This document shows positions 36,640-46,093 of a stretch of 64,000 nucleotides of DNA, one piece after another; position 1 is the stretch's first letter, and every line of letters begins with the position of its first letter. The position numbers and the translations under genes were made by a program. Source of the DNA: G963555815 sp965249615 [NCBI: bacterium] (GTDB lineage Bacteria > UBA8248 > JACPRG01). The notes beneath the pieces were generated by a model that was given only the letters and a program-made list of their open reading frames with translations, made no database searches and was not told where the DNA came from. Where the stretch lies: positions 372,001 through 436,000 of the forward strand of contig CBDFMI010000006.1 of NCBI GenBank assembly GCA_965249615.1, read 5' to 3'.

Positions 36640-37132
36640 GTGGCTGGCATCATTGTTGTTGCAGATAAAAATAGAGGGCATTCAGAAAAGCTGGCTGATC
36701 TCCTGATGCGGGCCGGGCATGAGGTTGTCCAGGCAACGCAGGGACAACAGGTGATTCGACTGTTGCTGAAAAACGATGTTCAGGCGGTCCTCATTGACAC
36801 AGACGTTTCCGGGCTCAAGTGCCCGGAGAGCATCCACATCCTGAAAGCGGTGGACTCGGAACTGCCCATCATCGTTATGTCCGGGAAGACGGATAAAAAG
36901 ATGGAGCAGGCGGTCCGAATCGCCGGCGTTTTTTTTCTATGCATTGAAACCCGTCAGTGAGGCTGAGATCCTCCCGCTCGTCGACAAGATAGCGAAGGAC
37001 AGACGGAAGAAGGAGTCTGCCCGGTCCAAGGAAACACCTCGAGGGAGGGCACGTAAGCAGCCGAACGGGGATCGATCCGGACGGCCGTCGAAGCGGAAAG
37101 AGGAGGGGACCCCTTCCCATGGCGTTCGCTAA
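36640..37132 (+). pseudogene. Single-domain response regulator with basic tail, poly-T frameshift
   Basis: MAGIIVVADKNRGHSEKLAD begins a receiver domain: AVLIDTDVSG holds the candidate phospho-Asp, and LPIIVMSGKTDKK the switch region. At a run of eight T (36929-36936) the frame is lost. With one T fewer it reads GVFFYALKPVSEAEILPLVD, the expected end of a receiver domain with its conserved Lys-Pro, followed by a basic tail rich in Lys and Arg. The intact protein has about 163 residues and no output domain. It sits between the sigma-54 activator and the BY-kinase and overlaps the latter by 14 bases. Confidence 0.72.
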
Positions 37133-40027
37133 GAAAGGCGGATTTGATCTAGGGCTCATGGACTATTGGGCCATTCTCCTGAAGCGCAAGTGGAGCATCC
37201 TCATCATCGCGCTGCTGGCCATGGCAGCCGGGGCCATGCGGGTCTCCTCAACGAGGCCGGTGTATCAGGCCACAGTCCAGGTTTTGATTGAAAGGCAGAA
37301 TCCGCGGGTTCTCTCTTTTGAAGACGTGGCCGCTGCCCCGTCGCCCTTTGAGCCTCAGAGGGATTACTACGAGACTCAGTTCAGGATTCTCGAGAGCCGT
37401 TCCCTGGTGAGGGATGTCATCGAGGAGGAGGGGCTTCGGGATAGTCTTGAGTTTCAACCGCTGCCGCCCCAAGGCTTTGGCGTCTTCGTCAAGGAGCGAC
37501 TTCGGGCCTATTCCGCGACTCCCCCGATCCAAGGGTTCCTGAAGTGGACCCGAGGGATTTGGCAAAGGAGTGGGGCCGCGGCGCTCTGGGCGTCTCTCCG
37601 CTCCTCCGCCCAGGCACCGGTCTCCCCGGAGGTTCCGCCTCAAGAGGGGCTGGAGGGGGCGAGTGATACTGACCATCTGGTGGACGGCTATCTGTCCAAG
37701 CTCAACATCGAGCCCGTCAAGGACAGCCGTTTGGTCAAGATCCAATATGAAGGTTTTCATCCGGCGATTATCGCCGCCATCGCCAACGCTCACGCGGAGG
37801 GCTACATTCGGCAAAGCCTGAACCTGAGGACCTCCACTTCTCTCGCGGCCGCGGACTGGCTGAACGCGCAGCTGGTGGAGGTTCGCAACACCCTGAGAGG
37901 CTCGGAGCAGACCCTTCTCGACTACATGGAGCAGAACGAGCTCGTGACCTTGTCCGAGCGGCAAGGAACTACGGAGGAGAGACTCCAGAATTTGAACACC
38001 TCCTTCACGGAGGCGAGGGCCAGCCGGATTGAGCTCGAAGGGTTGTATCAGCAGATTGCCGACGCGCAGGGGAATGCCTCCCAGCTCGACAGCCTGCCGA
38101 CTATCGCGGGTAACGTGGTGATTCAAAACCTTCGTAGGGAGCTCTTGGAGACGGAGGCCGACCTCGCCCGGTTGAGCCAGAGGTACAAGGAGGGCCACCC
38201 GCAGATTGTGAGCCTGCGAAGGAGAATGGACCTGGTGAGCCAGCGACTTGACGAAGAGCGCGACACGCTCATCGGCGGGGTGGAACTTCAGCTGGATATC
38301 GCCCGGGCCCGGGAGAACGCCTTTTCGGCCGCCCTTGAGGCCCAGAACCGCGAGGCCATTGCCGACAATAAGAAGACGACCCAGTTCGACATTCTGAGCC
38401 GTGAGGTGGAAACGAACCGGGAGCTTTATGACACGCTGCTGGGGCGGTTGAAGGAGATCAACCTCACCGGGGGTTTGCAGGTAACCAACATCCGGATTAT
38501 GGACCGGGCCGAAATTCCTGTCTCGCCCATTCGGCCGAATGGGCGGCTCACCCTGACCATGTCCCTGTTGCTGGGGCTGATGTTCGGGTTCGGCGTGACC
38601 CTGCTTCGGGAACAGCTGGACACCCAGATCAGACTGCCAGGCGATGTGGAGCGTTACCTGGATGTGCCCTTCTTGGGCTACCTGGGCCGTTTGGACAAGC
38701 GCCGGGGCAGCGACCTCATTGCGCTGTCGGAGCCAAAGTCGCCCCACGCCGAGGCCGTCAAGACCATCCGGACGAATATTCTGTATTCCCCGGGCGGAAG
38801 AAGCGCTCAGGTGCTGGCCATCACCAGCCCGAACCCGGAGGAGGGGAAGACGCTCATGGCGGCCAACCTGGCCATCTCTATGGCTCAGGCCGGCCGGCGG
38901 GTCCTTCTAATAGATGCCGACATGCGCAAGCCTCGTATTCATCGGGCATTTCACATGAAGAATAAAATGGGGCTGAAGGACGTCTTGGAGGGGCGCATGA
39001 CGTTGGGGAACGCCACTCAGAGTGGGGTCATCCCAATCTCACTGTCCTCACGTCAGGGCCTATTGCCCAGAACCCGTCTGAGCTTCTAGGTTCTGCCGCC
39101 ATGAGCCAGTTCATCGCGGAGCTCAGGAAGCGATATGACCGGATCCTCTTTGACATGTCTCCTGTGATGGCGGTCACCGACCCGCTGGTCTTGGCGGGTA
39201 TGGTGGACGGCATCATGTTGGTGGCCAAGAGCGGTTGGACCTCCTCTCACGTTCTTCAAAGCGTGGTGGATCGTCTGAGGTCGCTCAATCCAGAGGCCGC
39301 TTTCCAGGAGGTCTCCTCCCCGGGGGAGACGATCGGGTCTGGTGGGCCTCGGATCCTCGGCGTCATCATCAACCAGGTGACCTTTAAGCGGAGGCCCTAT
39401 TACTACCAGGGGTACTATTACGACTACCGGTACCGTTACGGTCAACCGGCGGGGAAGGGGAAAGAAATTGCCCCGGTGAAGGCCCTGCCAGCCCCGGCTG
39501 CTCTGGAACCGCCTCCTCTGGAGAGGGAGGAGAGGGAGATTCCGAGAGAGGCCCCACCGATGCCGCGGGAACCGATGCCGCGGGAGGAGAGAGTCCCGTC
39601 CGAGGACGCGCCCCCGATGGACCTGGACATGTGGATTCTCAGCTCTCAGCCGGAGGAGGCCCCTGTCAAGGAACAGGTTGGCGAGCCGGTTGGCAAGGGT
39701 CCGGGGGACCTGGATACGTGGGTCTTCAGTTCTCGGCAGGAGTTTCCGACCCAGGAGCAAGCTGGCGGGGAGACCACCTTGCCCACCTGGGAAACCTCGG
39801 AGGGAAGGCCTGCTGCCTCGAAGGAGGAAAGGGAGGAGCTCGAGGACTGGGTTTTGACCCCCCGTGGGACTTCCCGGACACCCCTCCATGAGGCCAAGGA
39901 GTCCTGGACCGACCCATCCCGCGTGCCCCGCTTAAAGATCCCGAAATCTGATCAGAAGACAAGTGTTGAGGAGTGGGAGAAACTCCTACTCCTAGACCGT
40001 GACGATAAAGAAGGCGAGAAGAAGTAA
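37119..40027 (+). pseudogene. Chain-length determinant / BY-type tyrosine kinase (Wzc-like) with novel C-tail, frameshifted
   Basis: The N-terminal Wzz domain has one membrane helix (WSILIIALLAMAAGAMRV) and ATVQVLIERQNPRVLSFED. A long coiled-coil periplasmic part and a second helix (LTLTMSLLLGLMFGFGVTLL) follow. The cytoplasmic kinase has Walker A SPNPEEGKT (about residue 570) and Walker A' LLIDADMRKPRIH. A one-base shift near 39025-39035 puts Walker B (ILFDMSPVMAVTDPL) in a second frame that ends at 40027. That frame contains a tyrosine cluster (RRPYYYQGYYYDYRYRY), the autophosphorylation site, and then an unusual about 190-residue Pro/Glu-rich tail with Trp repeats. It controls polymer length with the Wza-like channel. 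Confidence 0.82.
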
Positions 40028-40065
40028 AACCAGCTCATCTGTCAGGGGAGGCATAGGTAAACCAT

Positions 40066-41094
40066 ATGGTGGGTGAAGCTCCAAAGACAACTCAAGAGCC
40101 TGAGAGGATTCTCCTCCCCGTAGGTGGCGGGAAGGGAGGAGTGGGCAAGAGCGTCCTGGCGGCGAATATCGGTGTGGGTCTGGCGCTCGTGGGCAAAAAG
40201 GTCGTGATAGTGGACGGGGACCTGGGAGGGGCGAATCAACATGCCCTTTTCGGGGTTCGGCCCGCTCACACCATCCACGACTTCATCTACAACCGCACGG
40301 AGACCCTCAGCCAGGTCCAGGTCGATACCCACAGTGGAAATCTGAAATTAATCAGCGGGGCCGGGGATGTTCCGGGAATGGCGAACCTTCCCCCTGGGCA
40401 AAAGTTGAGGGTCCTGCGCGAGATTGGAAAGTTGCAGGCCGAATATGTTGTTATCGATCTGGGGCCGGGGACCAACTTCAACACCCTTGACTTCTTCTCC
40501 ATGGCGGAAAGGGGGGTCGTGGTCACTACTCCAGAGGTCTCCTCTGTCATCAAGACCTTTTCCTACCTCAAGGGTTCCCTATTCCGGCTGATGAAGAAGG
40601 CGGTCAGAGGCCAAGACGACGAAGCCCGCGACTTGGTCGAAGCCATCGCGGACCCGAAGAATCCGCAAGGGATCGTCACCGTGGACGACCTCCGGAAGCG
40701 GCTGGGGGGCATGAACGGAGCCGGTGAGTTGGACGACGTGCTCACTCGTTTCCGGCCGAGGCTGATCCTGAACATGGTCCGGGAGGAGAGGGAAATTGAC
40801 GTGGTGGAGAACCTGCAGGATCTCGTGCGGAAAAACCTGAGCGTGGAGCTCGATTACCTTGGCCATCTGGTAGAGAGCGACGATGTCCGAAATTCCGTGA
40901 ATCAGATGGAGCCCTTCATCCTCAGGAGTCCAGAGTGCACAGCCACCGGCTGTATGCAGCAAATCGTTGGGAAGCTGACGGGATCGACCTTCCAGCTGGA
41001 AAGGGAGGAAGACTCTTTGGTGGTGTCGACCATGCCCTGTTTGCCTCGATCCCGGATGAGATTGAAGCGGTTCTTCAAAAAGATAACGGGTTAG
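40066..41094 (+). CDS. MinD/ParA-type P-loop ATPase
   Basis: This 342-residue protein has a deviant Walker A VGGGKGGVGKSVLAANIG, an A' motif VVIVDGDLGGANQHALFG, and VVIDLGPGTN as Walker B. It resembles FleN/YlxH and other MinD-like ATPases that place envelope structures. It contains one Cys pair region (SPECTATGCMQQ) and a basic C-terminus (RMRLKRFFKKITG) that may bind membrane, as the MinD amphipathic helix does. It lies 38 bases after the BY-kinase and probably acts in positioning or regulating the polysaccharide machinery; this is inferred from context. Confidence 0.83.
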   Translation: MVGEAPKTTQEPERILLPVGGGKGGVGKSVLAANIGVGLALVGKKVVIVDGDLGGANQHALFGVRPAHTIHDFIYNRTETLSQVQVDTHSGNLKLISGAGDVPGMANLPPGQKLRVLREIGKLQAEYVVIDLGPGTNFNTLDFFSMAERGVVVTTPEVSSVIKTFSYLKGSLFRLMKKAVRGQDDEARDLVEAIADPKNPQGIVTVDDLRKRLGGMNGAGELDDVLTRFRPRLILNMVREEREIDVVENLQDLVRKNLSVELDYLGHLVESDDVRNSVNQMEPFILRSPECTATGCMQQIVGKLTGSTFQLEREEDSLVVSTMPCLPRSRMRLKRFFKKITG

Positions 41095-41175
41095 GAATCA
41101 AGGACGAGAAACCCCACTTTTTCCCCGTGACATTCTCTGTCCCCAGGGGCGGAGATAACGCGCAGCGAGGCGGGA

Positions 41176-43944
41176 ATGAGACCCTTTGACCGCCTAGACC
41201 GAGTGGTCGAAACCTGCCTCCTGGGCCTGATCATTGTCCCCCCCCCTTTCTGTTTGGCGCCGTTCCCCTCTGGGCTCAATCAGTCCTCGAGATCACAGCA
41301 GTGGTGGCAGCGGGGGTGTGGCTCCTCAAGAACCTTCGAAGGGGTAAGTTTCGGTATTTCCGAAGCCCCCTTCATCTCCCAATCTTCCTTTTCCTCCTTT
41401 TGATTCTTTTTCAGGGCTTTCCCATGCCGGACAGCCTTCTCCGCACCCTGTCACCCAGGACCCATGAACCGTATTCCCAGCCCAGCGTGGTCGCTGCGAC
41501 CTATGGGGGGTCCCCTCCGCCCACCCTGATCCCAGTCGAGAGGAGCGGTTCATCGCTGTCGCCGCAATTGAGGCCCCTCACCCTCTCTGAGCCCAGCACC
41601 CGTTTGGCCCTCTACCGAATCCTCGCCTATTTGCTGATCTTCATCGTTGTGACGCAGTGGGTGAGAGACAGTCGTCAGGTGAAGCGGCTTGTTTTCGCCG
41701 TTGTGGCTGGTGGGGGGGCCCTGGCCGTCTTTGGCCTTCTGCAGGCCTTCACATGGAACGAAAAGATCTGTTGGGTGAGGGAAGTCCCCCTCGGTGCCGT
41801 TCCTTTCGGCCTTACGTGAATCAGAACCACTATTCGGGATATCTCGTTATGGCGATTGCCTTGACGCTCGGGGCCCTGGTGGCCAACGGGGTCGAGGCAC
41901 GCCCTGGAGAAAGTCACCCTTCTGGCTCACCTGCCTTGCTCTGCTCATGGGGGGTGCCTTGGTGGCGTCCGGCTCTTTTGGCGGAGTCTTGAGCCTCACC
42001 GCCGCCCTCGTGGGCCTCGGCCTGTGCCTGCAGAGGGGCTGGTCGTTTAAACGGTGGTTGACCCTGGGGATTCTTCTGGCCCTGGCGGCTCCCTTTTTAT
42101 GGGGCACGGTCTTTCCCGCTTCTTTCCCTTTTGGCGGGGAGGAGTTCCGGGGCCGGGTCTGGCAGGCAACCCACTCCATGATCGGCCAGTTTCCTGCGTG
42201 GGGCGCTGGGCTTGGGAGTTTTAACGAGGTCTTTCCGGCATACCGGACCTCCAACATTGACCTGACCTTTGAGCACGCCCACAACGATTACCTTCAGCTC
42301 CTGGCGGAAGGGGGGGCGATCGGCTTCCTCCTCGTCGCGGCTTTTTGGATCATCCTCCTTGGATCGTCCATGAGAAGTTTGAAACACCTTCCGGGGGGGT
42401 GGCGGCGGGGCATGCTTGCCGGCGGCAGTGCAGCCTGCATCGGGATCTTGGTGTTCAGCCTGATTGACTTCAATATGCAGATCCCCGCCAATGCCCTCCT
42501 CTCTGACTGTCATCGCAGGTCTGATTCACGACACTTCCTCTATGACCCCCAGGAAAGACCGACAGGACCGGGTGCGCAGGGAGCGGGGCTACCGGTTGGG
42601 GAAAACGAGCAGGTGGGTTTTCTCCGCACTGGTGGTTCTTGGGGCCCTGGGAATGATTTTTTCGGTGGTGCGCACCTACGGGGCCGAGTGGTCGTTTCAG
42701 CGCTGGCAGGGCAGTCAGCTGCCCCGGTTGAACGCGGCCATCGGACTCTCGCCTGAGGATCCCCGGTATCGCTATGAGCGAGCCGTCTATTTTGAGCGCA
42801 GGGCGCTTGAGGCCGGAGCCTCGATCTTTGAACGGCGCGTGTGGCTGAATAAGGCGCACGCCGAGCTCCAAGAGGTTGTCGGGAGGGCCCCCACCCAGGG
42901 CCGGTACTTCTTTCATCTGGGGTGGATCGAGGGCAGTTTGGGCCGGCCTGAAGCGGCTGCTGAGGCGATCCGAATCGCTCTTGATCTGGACCCCCGTAAC
43001 CCTTTACTCCTCCACTCGGTGGGCCTTTTCCATCGCCGGGCGGGGGATGAAACTCAGGCGAAGGCCGCTTTCCTTCGGGCCCATGAGTTCATGCCGGAGT
43101 CACTCCCAAGGACCCTGGAGCTCTATTGGGAGGAGACCCAACAGTACGAAGACCTCCGTCAAACTGTTCCTGACATTGCCGAGGCCCATTTTCAGTTTGG
43201 CCAGTTTTTGGCCCGTCAGGGAAAGGAAGAGGGGAGATCGAGTTTCAAAAGACCCTGGAGCTGGACCCAGACAAAGACACCTTCCGGATGAGAGCGGCTC
43301 AGTTCTCTTTTAGGCAGCGGGAGTATGCCCGCGCCCAAGACCTTTCGGAAGCCATTGGCCGCGGATCCCCTTATTACCCGGGGGCCCGTGTTCTCTTGGG
43401 CAGGATCGCCTTTGCCCAGGGCGACGACCTGACCGCCCGGGCTCGTCTCCTCGAGGCCGCCCGGGCTGAGCCCACCAACTTTGAGGTCTACCTCAACCTG
43501 GGTAAGGTTTACTTCCGCCAGGGAGATCGTGAAGCGGCCCTAAGCGCCTACGAGCGGGCCCTGTCTTTAAAATCTGATTTGGCCGAAGCCCACGCAGACC
43601 TGGGTGGGATCTATGTCCAGGGAGGGGAAGAGAACCGGGCCATTCAGGCTTTTCAACGGGCCCTTCAGCACAGCCCGGAGAGTTGGGAACTTCACCTTCG
43701 CCTGGCGCGGATCTATCTCGGGCGCCAGGAGTACGTGGAGGGGATCGATCGGCTCAAGGCCGCCATTGACCTCAATCCGGCCGTCTCGGTTCTCCACCGC
43801 CAGCTCGGTCAGGCCTACGAGGCTGTCGGGAGAAGTGAGGAGGCGATCGGGGCCTATGAGAGGGCGCTGGAGCTGGAGCCGGACTCGGGCTTTCTGAAGG
43901 AGCAGCTGTCGCGACTGCGGGCGGGGAGGAGGCCGCAGGAATGA
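41176..43944 (+). pseudogene. O-antigen ligase/polymerase with TPR C-terminal domain, multiple frameshifts
   Basis: Starting MRPFDRLDRVVETCLLGLII, the reading passes through at least four frames, with shifts near 41270, 41810, 41900, 42500 and 43230. Joined together it gives one protein of about 920 residues. The first half is membrane-embedded (FRSPLHLPIFLFLLLILFQG, PYVNQNHYSGYLVMAIALTL) with the Wzy_C loop FEHAHNDYLQLLAEGGAIG. The second half is a chain of TPR repeats (AHFQFGQFLARQGKEE, FEVYLNLGKVYFRQGDREAA, LRLARIYLGRQEYVEGI). This ligase-plus-TPR layout is common in exopolysaccharide loci. As it stands the gene cannot make a full protein. Confidence 0.75.
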
Positions 43945-44003
43945 CGGGGGGGCACTGTCTGTGGAAAAGGGGTTGATCGCCGGGGCAAGGCGCCTAATAT
44001 AGT

Positions 44004-44015
44004 AGGATATATCCT
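44004..44015. promoter_or_regulatory. AGGATATATCCT palindrome upstream of the UGA-glutaredoxin gene
   Basis: This is a perfect 12-bp palindrome about 70 bases before the start of the glutaredoxin-like gene. The core AGGAT-N2-ATCCT is shared with the palindrome at 6832-6847. It is flanked by two GGCGCCTA copies. A regulator site is possible. Confidence 0.3.
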
Positions 44016-44083
44016 CTTGGGGGGGAGGGGGATGTGGGCGCCTAAAAATCATTTTTTAATTCTTTAATAAGAAGGAGGACCCC

Positions 44084-44323
44084 ATGTCAGAGCGTCAAGT
44101 GACCCTTTTTCATTCCCCTGACTGAAGTGGCTGCATGGCAGCCGAAAGGTTCCTTTCGGCAAAGGGGGTTCAATTCACCGGAAAGGACGTTCTCGCGGAC
44201 GAGGCGGCCCGAGAAGAGATGATAAAACTTTCGGGCCAGCGTGGGACGCCTGTCATCCTGATCGATGGAGAGGTCGTCGTCGGTTTTGACCGAGGGAAGA
44301 TGAAGAGGCTTCTGGGGCTTTAG
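44084..44323 (+). CDS. Glutaredoxin-like selenoprotein (UGA read as selenocysteine)
   Basis: The ATG at 44084 follows AAGGAGG. Codon 14 is TGA (44123-44125) in the sequence FHSPD-UGA-SGC, where glutaredoxins have CxxC, so the active site becomes Sec-Ser-Gly-Cys. The frame then continues without break to a TAG at 44321-44323, giving 79 residues. The rest is a clear glutaredoxin/NrdH fold: MAAERFLSAKGV, a cis-Pro segment RGTPVILIDGEVVVGFD, and MKRLLGL. A 6-bp hairpin begins three bases after the UGA, as a bacterial SECIS requires. Ignoring the UGA would give a headless 62-residue product from the internal ATG at 44135. It is a thiol-disulfide reductase or reductant-delivery protein in the cytoplasm. 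Confidence 0.85.
44129..44143 (+). promoter_or_regulatory. SECIS-like hairpin in the glutaredoxin gene
   Basis: GGCTGC pairs with GCAGCC over ATG (or one pair fewer with a CATGG loop), starting three bases after the UGA at 44123-44125. Position and size fit the bacterial selenocysteine insertion element bound by SelB. Confidence 0.65.
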
Positions 44324-44341
44324 GGCTGCGGGAGGACACCT

Positions 44342-44626
44342 GTGGCGGAAGTAACCTGTCCAGAGTGCCGTCGCCCCCTGGCGGTTCCCCTGACTCAAAA
44401 GGCCGGGGACATCCTCCCTTGTCCCTTCTGCGCCGGCGTTTCCCTTAGGCTGAGCGAAAAGGGGGAGACCTGGACGGCGAGTATCCTCAAGAAGGCGAGC
44501 TGCGCCCCCTGCGAAGCGGAGATTGTCCTGGCCGATGATGTCCAGCCCGGGGATGTCATAGAGCACTGCGGCCGGAGGCAGGAGGTGAGCTTCGAGTACG
44601 GCTCCTACGCCCTGGAGCCCATTTAG
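44342..44626 (+). CDS. Small zinc-ribbon protein, LysW-like N-terminus
   Basis: This 94-residue protein starts at GTG 44342, 18 bases after the glutaredoxin stop. The first half, VTCPECRRPLAVPLTQKAGD followed by ILPCPFCAG, forms a two-CxxC zinc ribbon like that of the amino-group carrier LysW. The second half has another pair of cysteines (KASCAPCEAE) and a single Cys in VIEHCGRRQEV. No lysine or arginine biosynthesis genes are nearby, and the acidic C-terminal end typical of LysW is absent, so its role is unknown. It shares an operon with the UGA-glutaredoxin. Confidence 0.7.
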   Translation: MAEVTCPECRRPLAVPLTQKAGDILPCPFCAGVSLRLSEKGETWTASILKKASCAPCEAEIVLADDVQPGDVIEHCGRRQEVSFEYGSYALEPI

Positions 44627-44750
44627 GCCTCTTGTTCCGGGTGTCAAACGGGCCGGGGCCTGCAAGGCCGGGAATGGATTGGGGACCGTCAAGGTTAAAG
44701 TATGCAGAAGGGGGCTCTCCGGGCAATTGGGGCCGGTGGGAAGCTGGGTC

Positions 44751-44779
44751 TTGCCAGGGGATATCTGCTAAAATATAAT
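44751..44779 (+). promoter_or_regulatory. Sigma-70 promoter for the first TlpA-like gene
   Basis: TTGCCA and a perfect TATAAT are separated by 17 bases. The -10 box ends 35 bases before the start codon, which has an AAAGGAGG ribosome site. Confidence 0.65.
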
Positions 44780-44813
44780 GGTGAGGTAGCTGGACAACTA
44801 AAGGAGGTTTCTT

Positions 44814-45401
44814 ATGGTCCGATCTAAAAATGCCCCTCATCGGAAAAGGGTCCTTCTCATTTTGTTCATGGCCCTGGCTTTGCCGGGCCTGGCTTTGAGC
44901 GGATGGAAGGTGCTCGCGACTTCAGAGGCCCAGTCTAAGGATTTTTACAGGGCCCTGACCATTCACAAATTTGACGATCGCCCGGATGCGCCCTCCTTTT
45001 CCCTTCCCGACACAAACGGTGACAAGGTGGATCTGGCCGACTTCAAAGGAAAGGTGGTCCTTTTGAATTTCTGGGCCACCTGGTGTCCCCCCTGCCGGGC
45101 GGAGATGCCCGAGATGCAGCAGCTTCACCAGGCGTTCAAGGATAAGGGTTTTACCGTATTGGCCGTTTCCATCGATGACACCCGCGGGGTTATCGCGCCC
45201 TTCATGGAAGGGTTGAATCTCACCTTCCCGGCGCTTCATGACCGGGGCCTTCGGGTTGCGCGCCGCTATGGCTTTCGCGGCCCCCCGTTGAGCTATCTGA
45301 TCGACGTCCAGGGCAGGGTGGTTGGATCTGCGCCGGGACCTCGGAGCTGGTTCAGCCAAGATGCCCAGGCCCTGATTGAGGAATTGCTTTCGGGGGGCTG
45401 A
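44814..45401 (+). CDS. TlpA/ResA-like thioredoxin-fold protein 1
   Basis: This 195-residue protein has a basic start and one hydrophobic segment (VLLILFMALALPGLALSG), so it is exported or anchored with its domain in the periplasm. The redox site is NFWATWCPPC (Cys 91 and 94), followed by VLAVSIDD and FPALHDRGLRVARRYG. The cis-Pro region is altered: it reads FRGPPLSYLIDVQG rather than the usual PxTFLID. Such proteins reduce disulfides in apocytochrome c or CuA sites. It is the first of three relatives in an 8-kb span. Confidence 0.87.
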   Translation: MVRSKNAPHRKRVLLILFMALALPGLALSGWKVLATSEAQSKDFYRALTIHKFDDRPDAPSFSLPDTNGDKVDLADFKGKVVLLNFWATWCPPCRAEMPEMQQLHQAFKDKGFTVLAVSIDDTRGVIAPFMEGLNLTFPALHDRGLRVARRYGFRGPPLSYLIDVQGRVVGSAPGPRSWFSQDAQALIEELLSGG

Positions 45402-45460
45402 TCCACCTCTCCCTCTGGGGGACTTAGGCCGGTTGTAGAGAAGAGTGGAGAAGAGAAGAA

Positions 45461-46093
45461 ATGAAAAATTCCAAAAGTAGGGGCGATTGGCGTCTTTTTG
45501 TGTGGATTGGGCTGGGGATTGCAGTTGTTATAGCCCTGACCGTCGTCTTCCTTCCCAACCGAACGATCCACAGGGCTCCCCCCCCCGAGGGGGATTCGCG
45601 CTCTGACAGCTTCTCGAAGGTCGGGGTCTTTGCCGCCGAGAATAAACCCAAGGCCCACGACTTCAGCCTGGTGGAGCTCACAAGTGGGAAGCCTGTCTCG
45701 ATAAAGGACTTTCGCGGCAAGGTGATCTTCCTCAACTTCTGGGCCACTTGGTGCCCTCCCTGTCAGTTCGAGATGCCCGCGATGGAGAAACTCTACCGGG
45801 CTTACCAGGATGAGGGCCTGGTCATCCTCGCCGTCTCCCAGGATCTGACCGGACCCGAGGCGCCCCGTGCATTCATCAAAGAGAAGGACCTCACCTATCC
45901 GGCGGCCGTGGACGAGGGTCTTGAGGTGTCCCAGCTGTATGGAGTCCGAGGGCTTCCCTACTCCGTCTTCATTGATCGAGAGGGCCGGGTGATCGGCGCG
46001 GCCCACGGGGCAAGAGAGTGGTTTGGAGAGGAAGCAAAGGAGTTCATCGAGGAGTTGCTGGGTGAAGAAGAGGCAGTGCTGAATGAAGGATGA
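45461..46093 (+). CDS. TlpA/ResA-like thioredoxin-fold protein 2
   Basis: This 210-residue protein has an N-terminal anchor (LFVWIGLGIAVVIALTVVFL) and a periplasmic thioredoxin-fold domain with NFWATWCPPC (Cys 98 and 101), ILAVSQDLTG and the cis-Pro motif GVRGLPYSVFIDREGRVIG. It lies 60 bases after the first TlpA-like gene, and its end overlaps the MerE-like gene by 11 bases, so all three are probably one transcript. The partner protein is unknown. Confidence 0.87.
   Translation: MKNSKSRGDWRLFVWIGLGIAVVIALTVVFLPNRTIHRAPPPEGDSRSDSFSKVGVFAAENKPKAHDFSLVELTSGKPVSIKDFRGKVIFLNFWATWCPPCQFEMPAMEKLYRAYQDEGLVILAVSQDLTGPEAPRAFIKEKDLTYPAAVDEGLEVSQLYGVRGLPYSVFIDREGRVIGAAHGAREWFGEEAKEFIEELLGEEEAVLNEG

Noticed and set aside
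37248-38747. Open frame of 499 codons on the minus strand inside the BY-kinase gene
   Set aside because: It is fully antisense to clear Wzz/kinase motifs; GC-rich codon usage leaves such mirror frames open. Composition is Pro/Arg/Leu/Gly-rich with no domain.
44135-44323. 62-residue protein starting at the internal ATG of the glutaredoxin gene
   Set aside because: The real start is 44084 with a strong ribosome site. The short form would lack the redox site and arises only if the UGA is treated as a stop.
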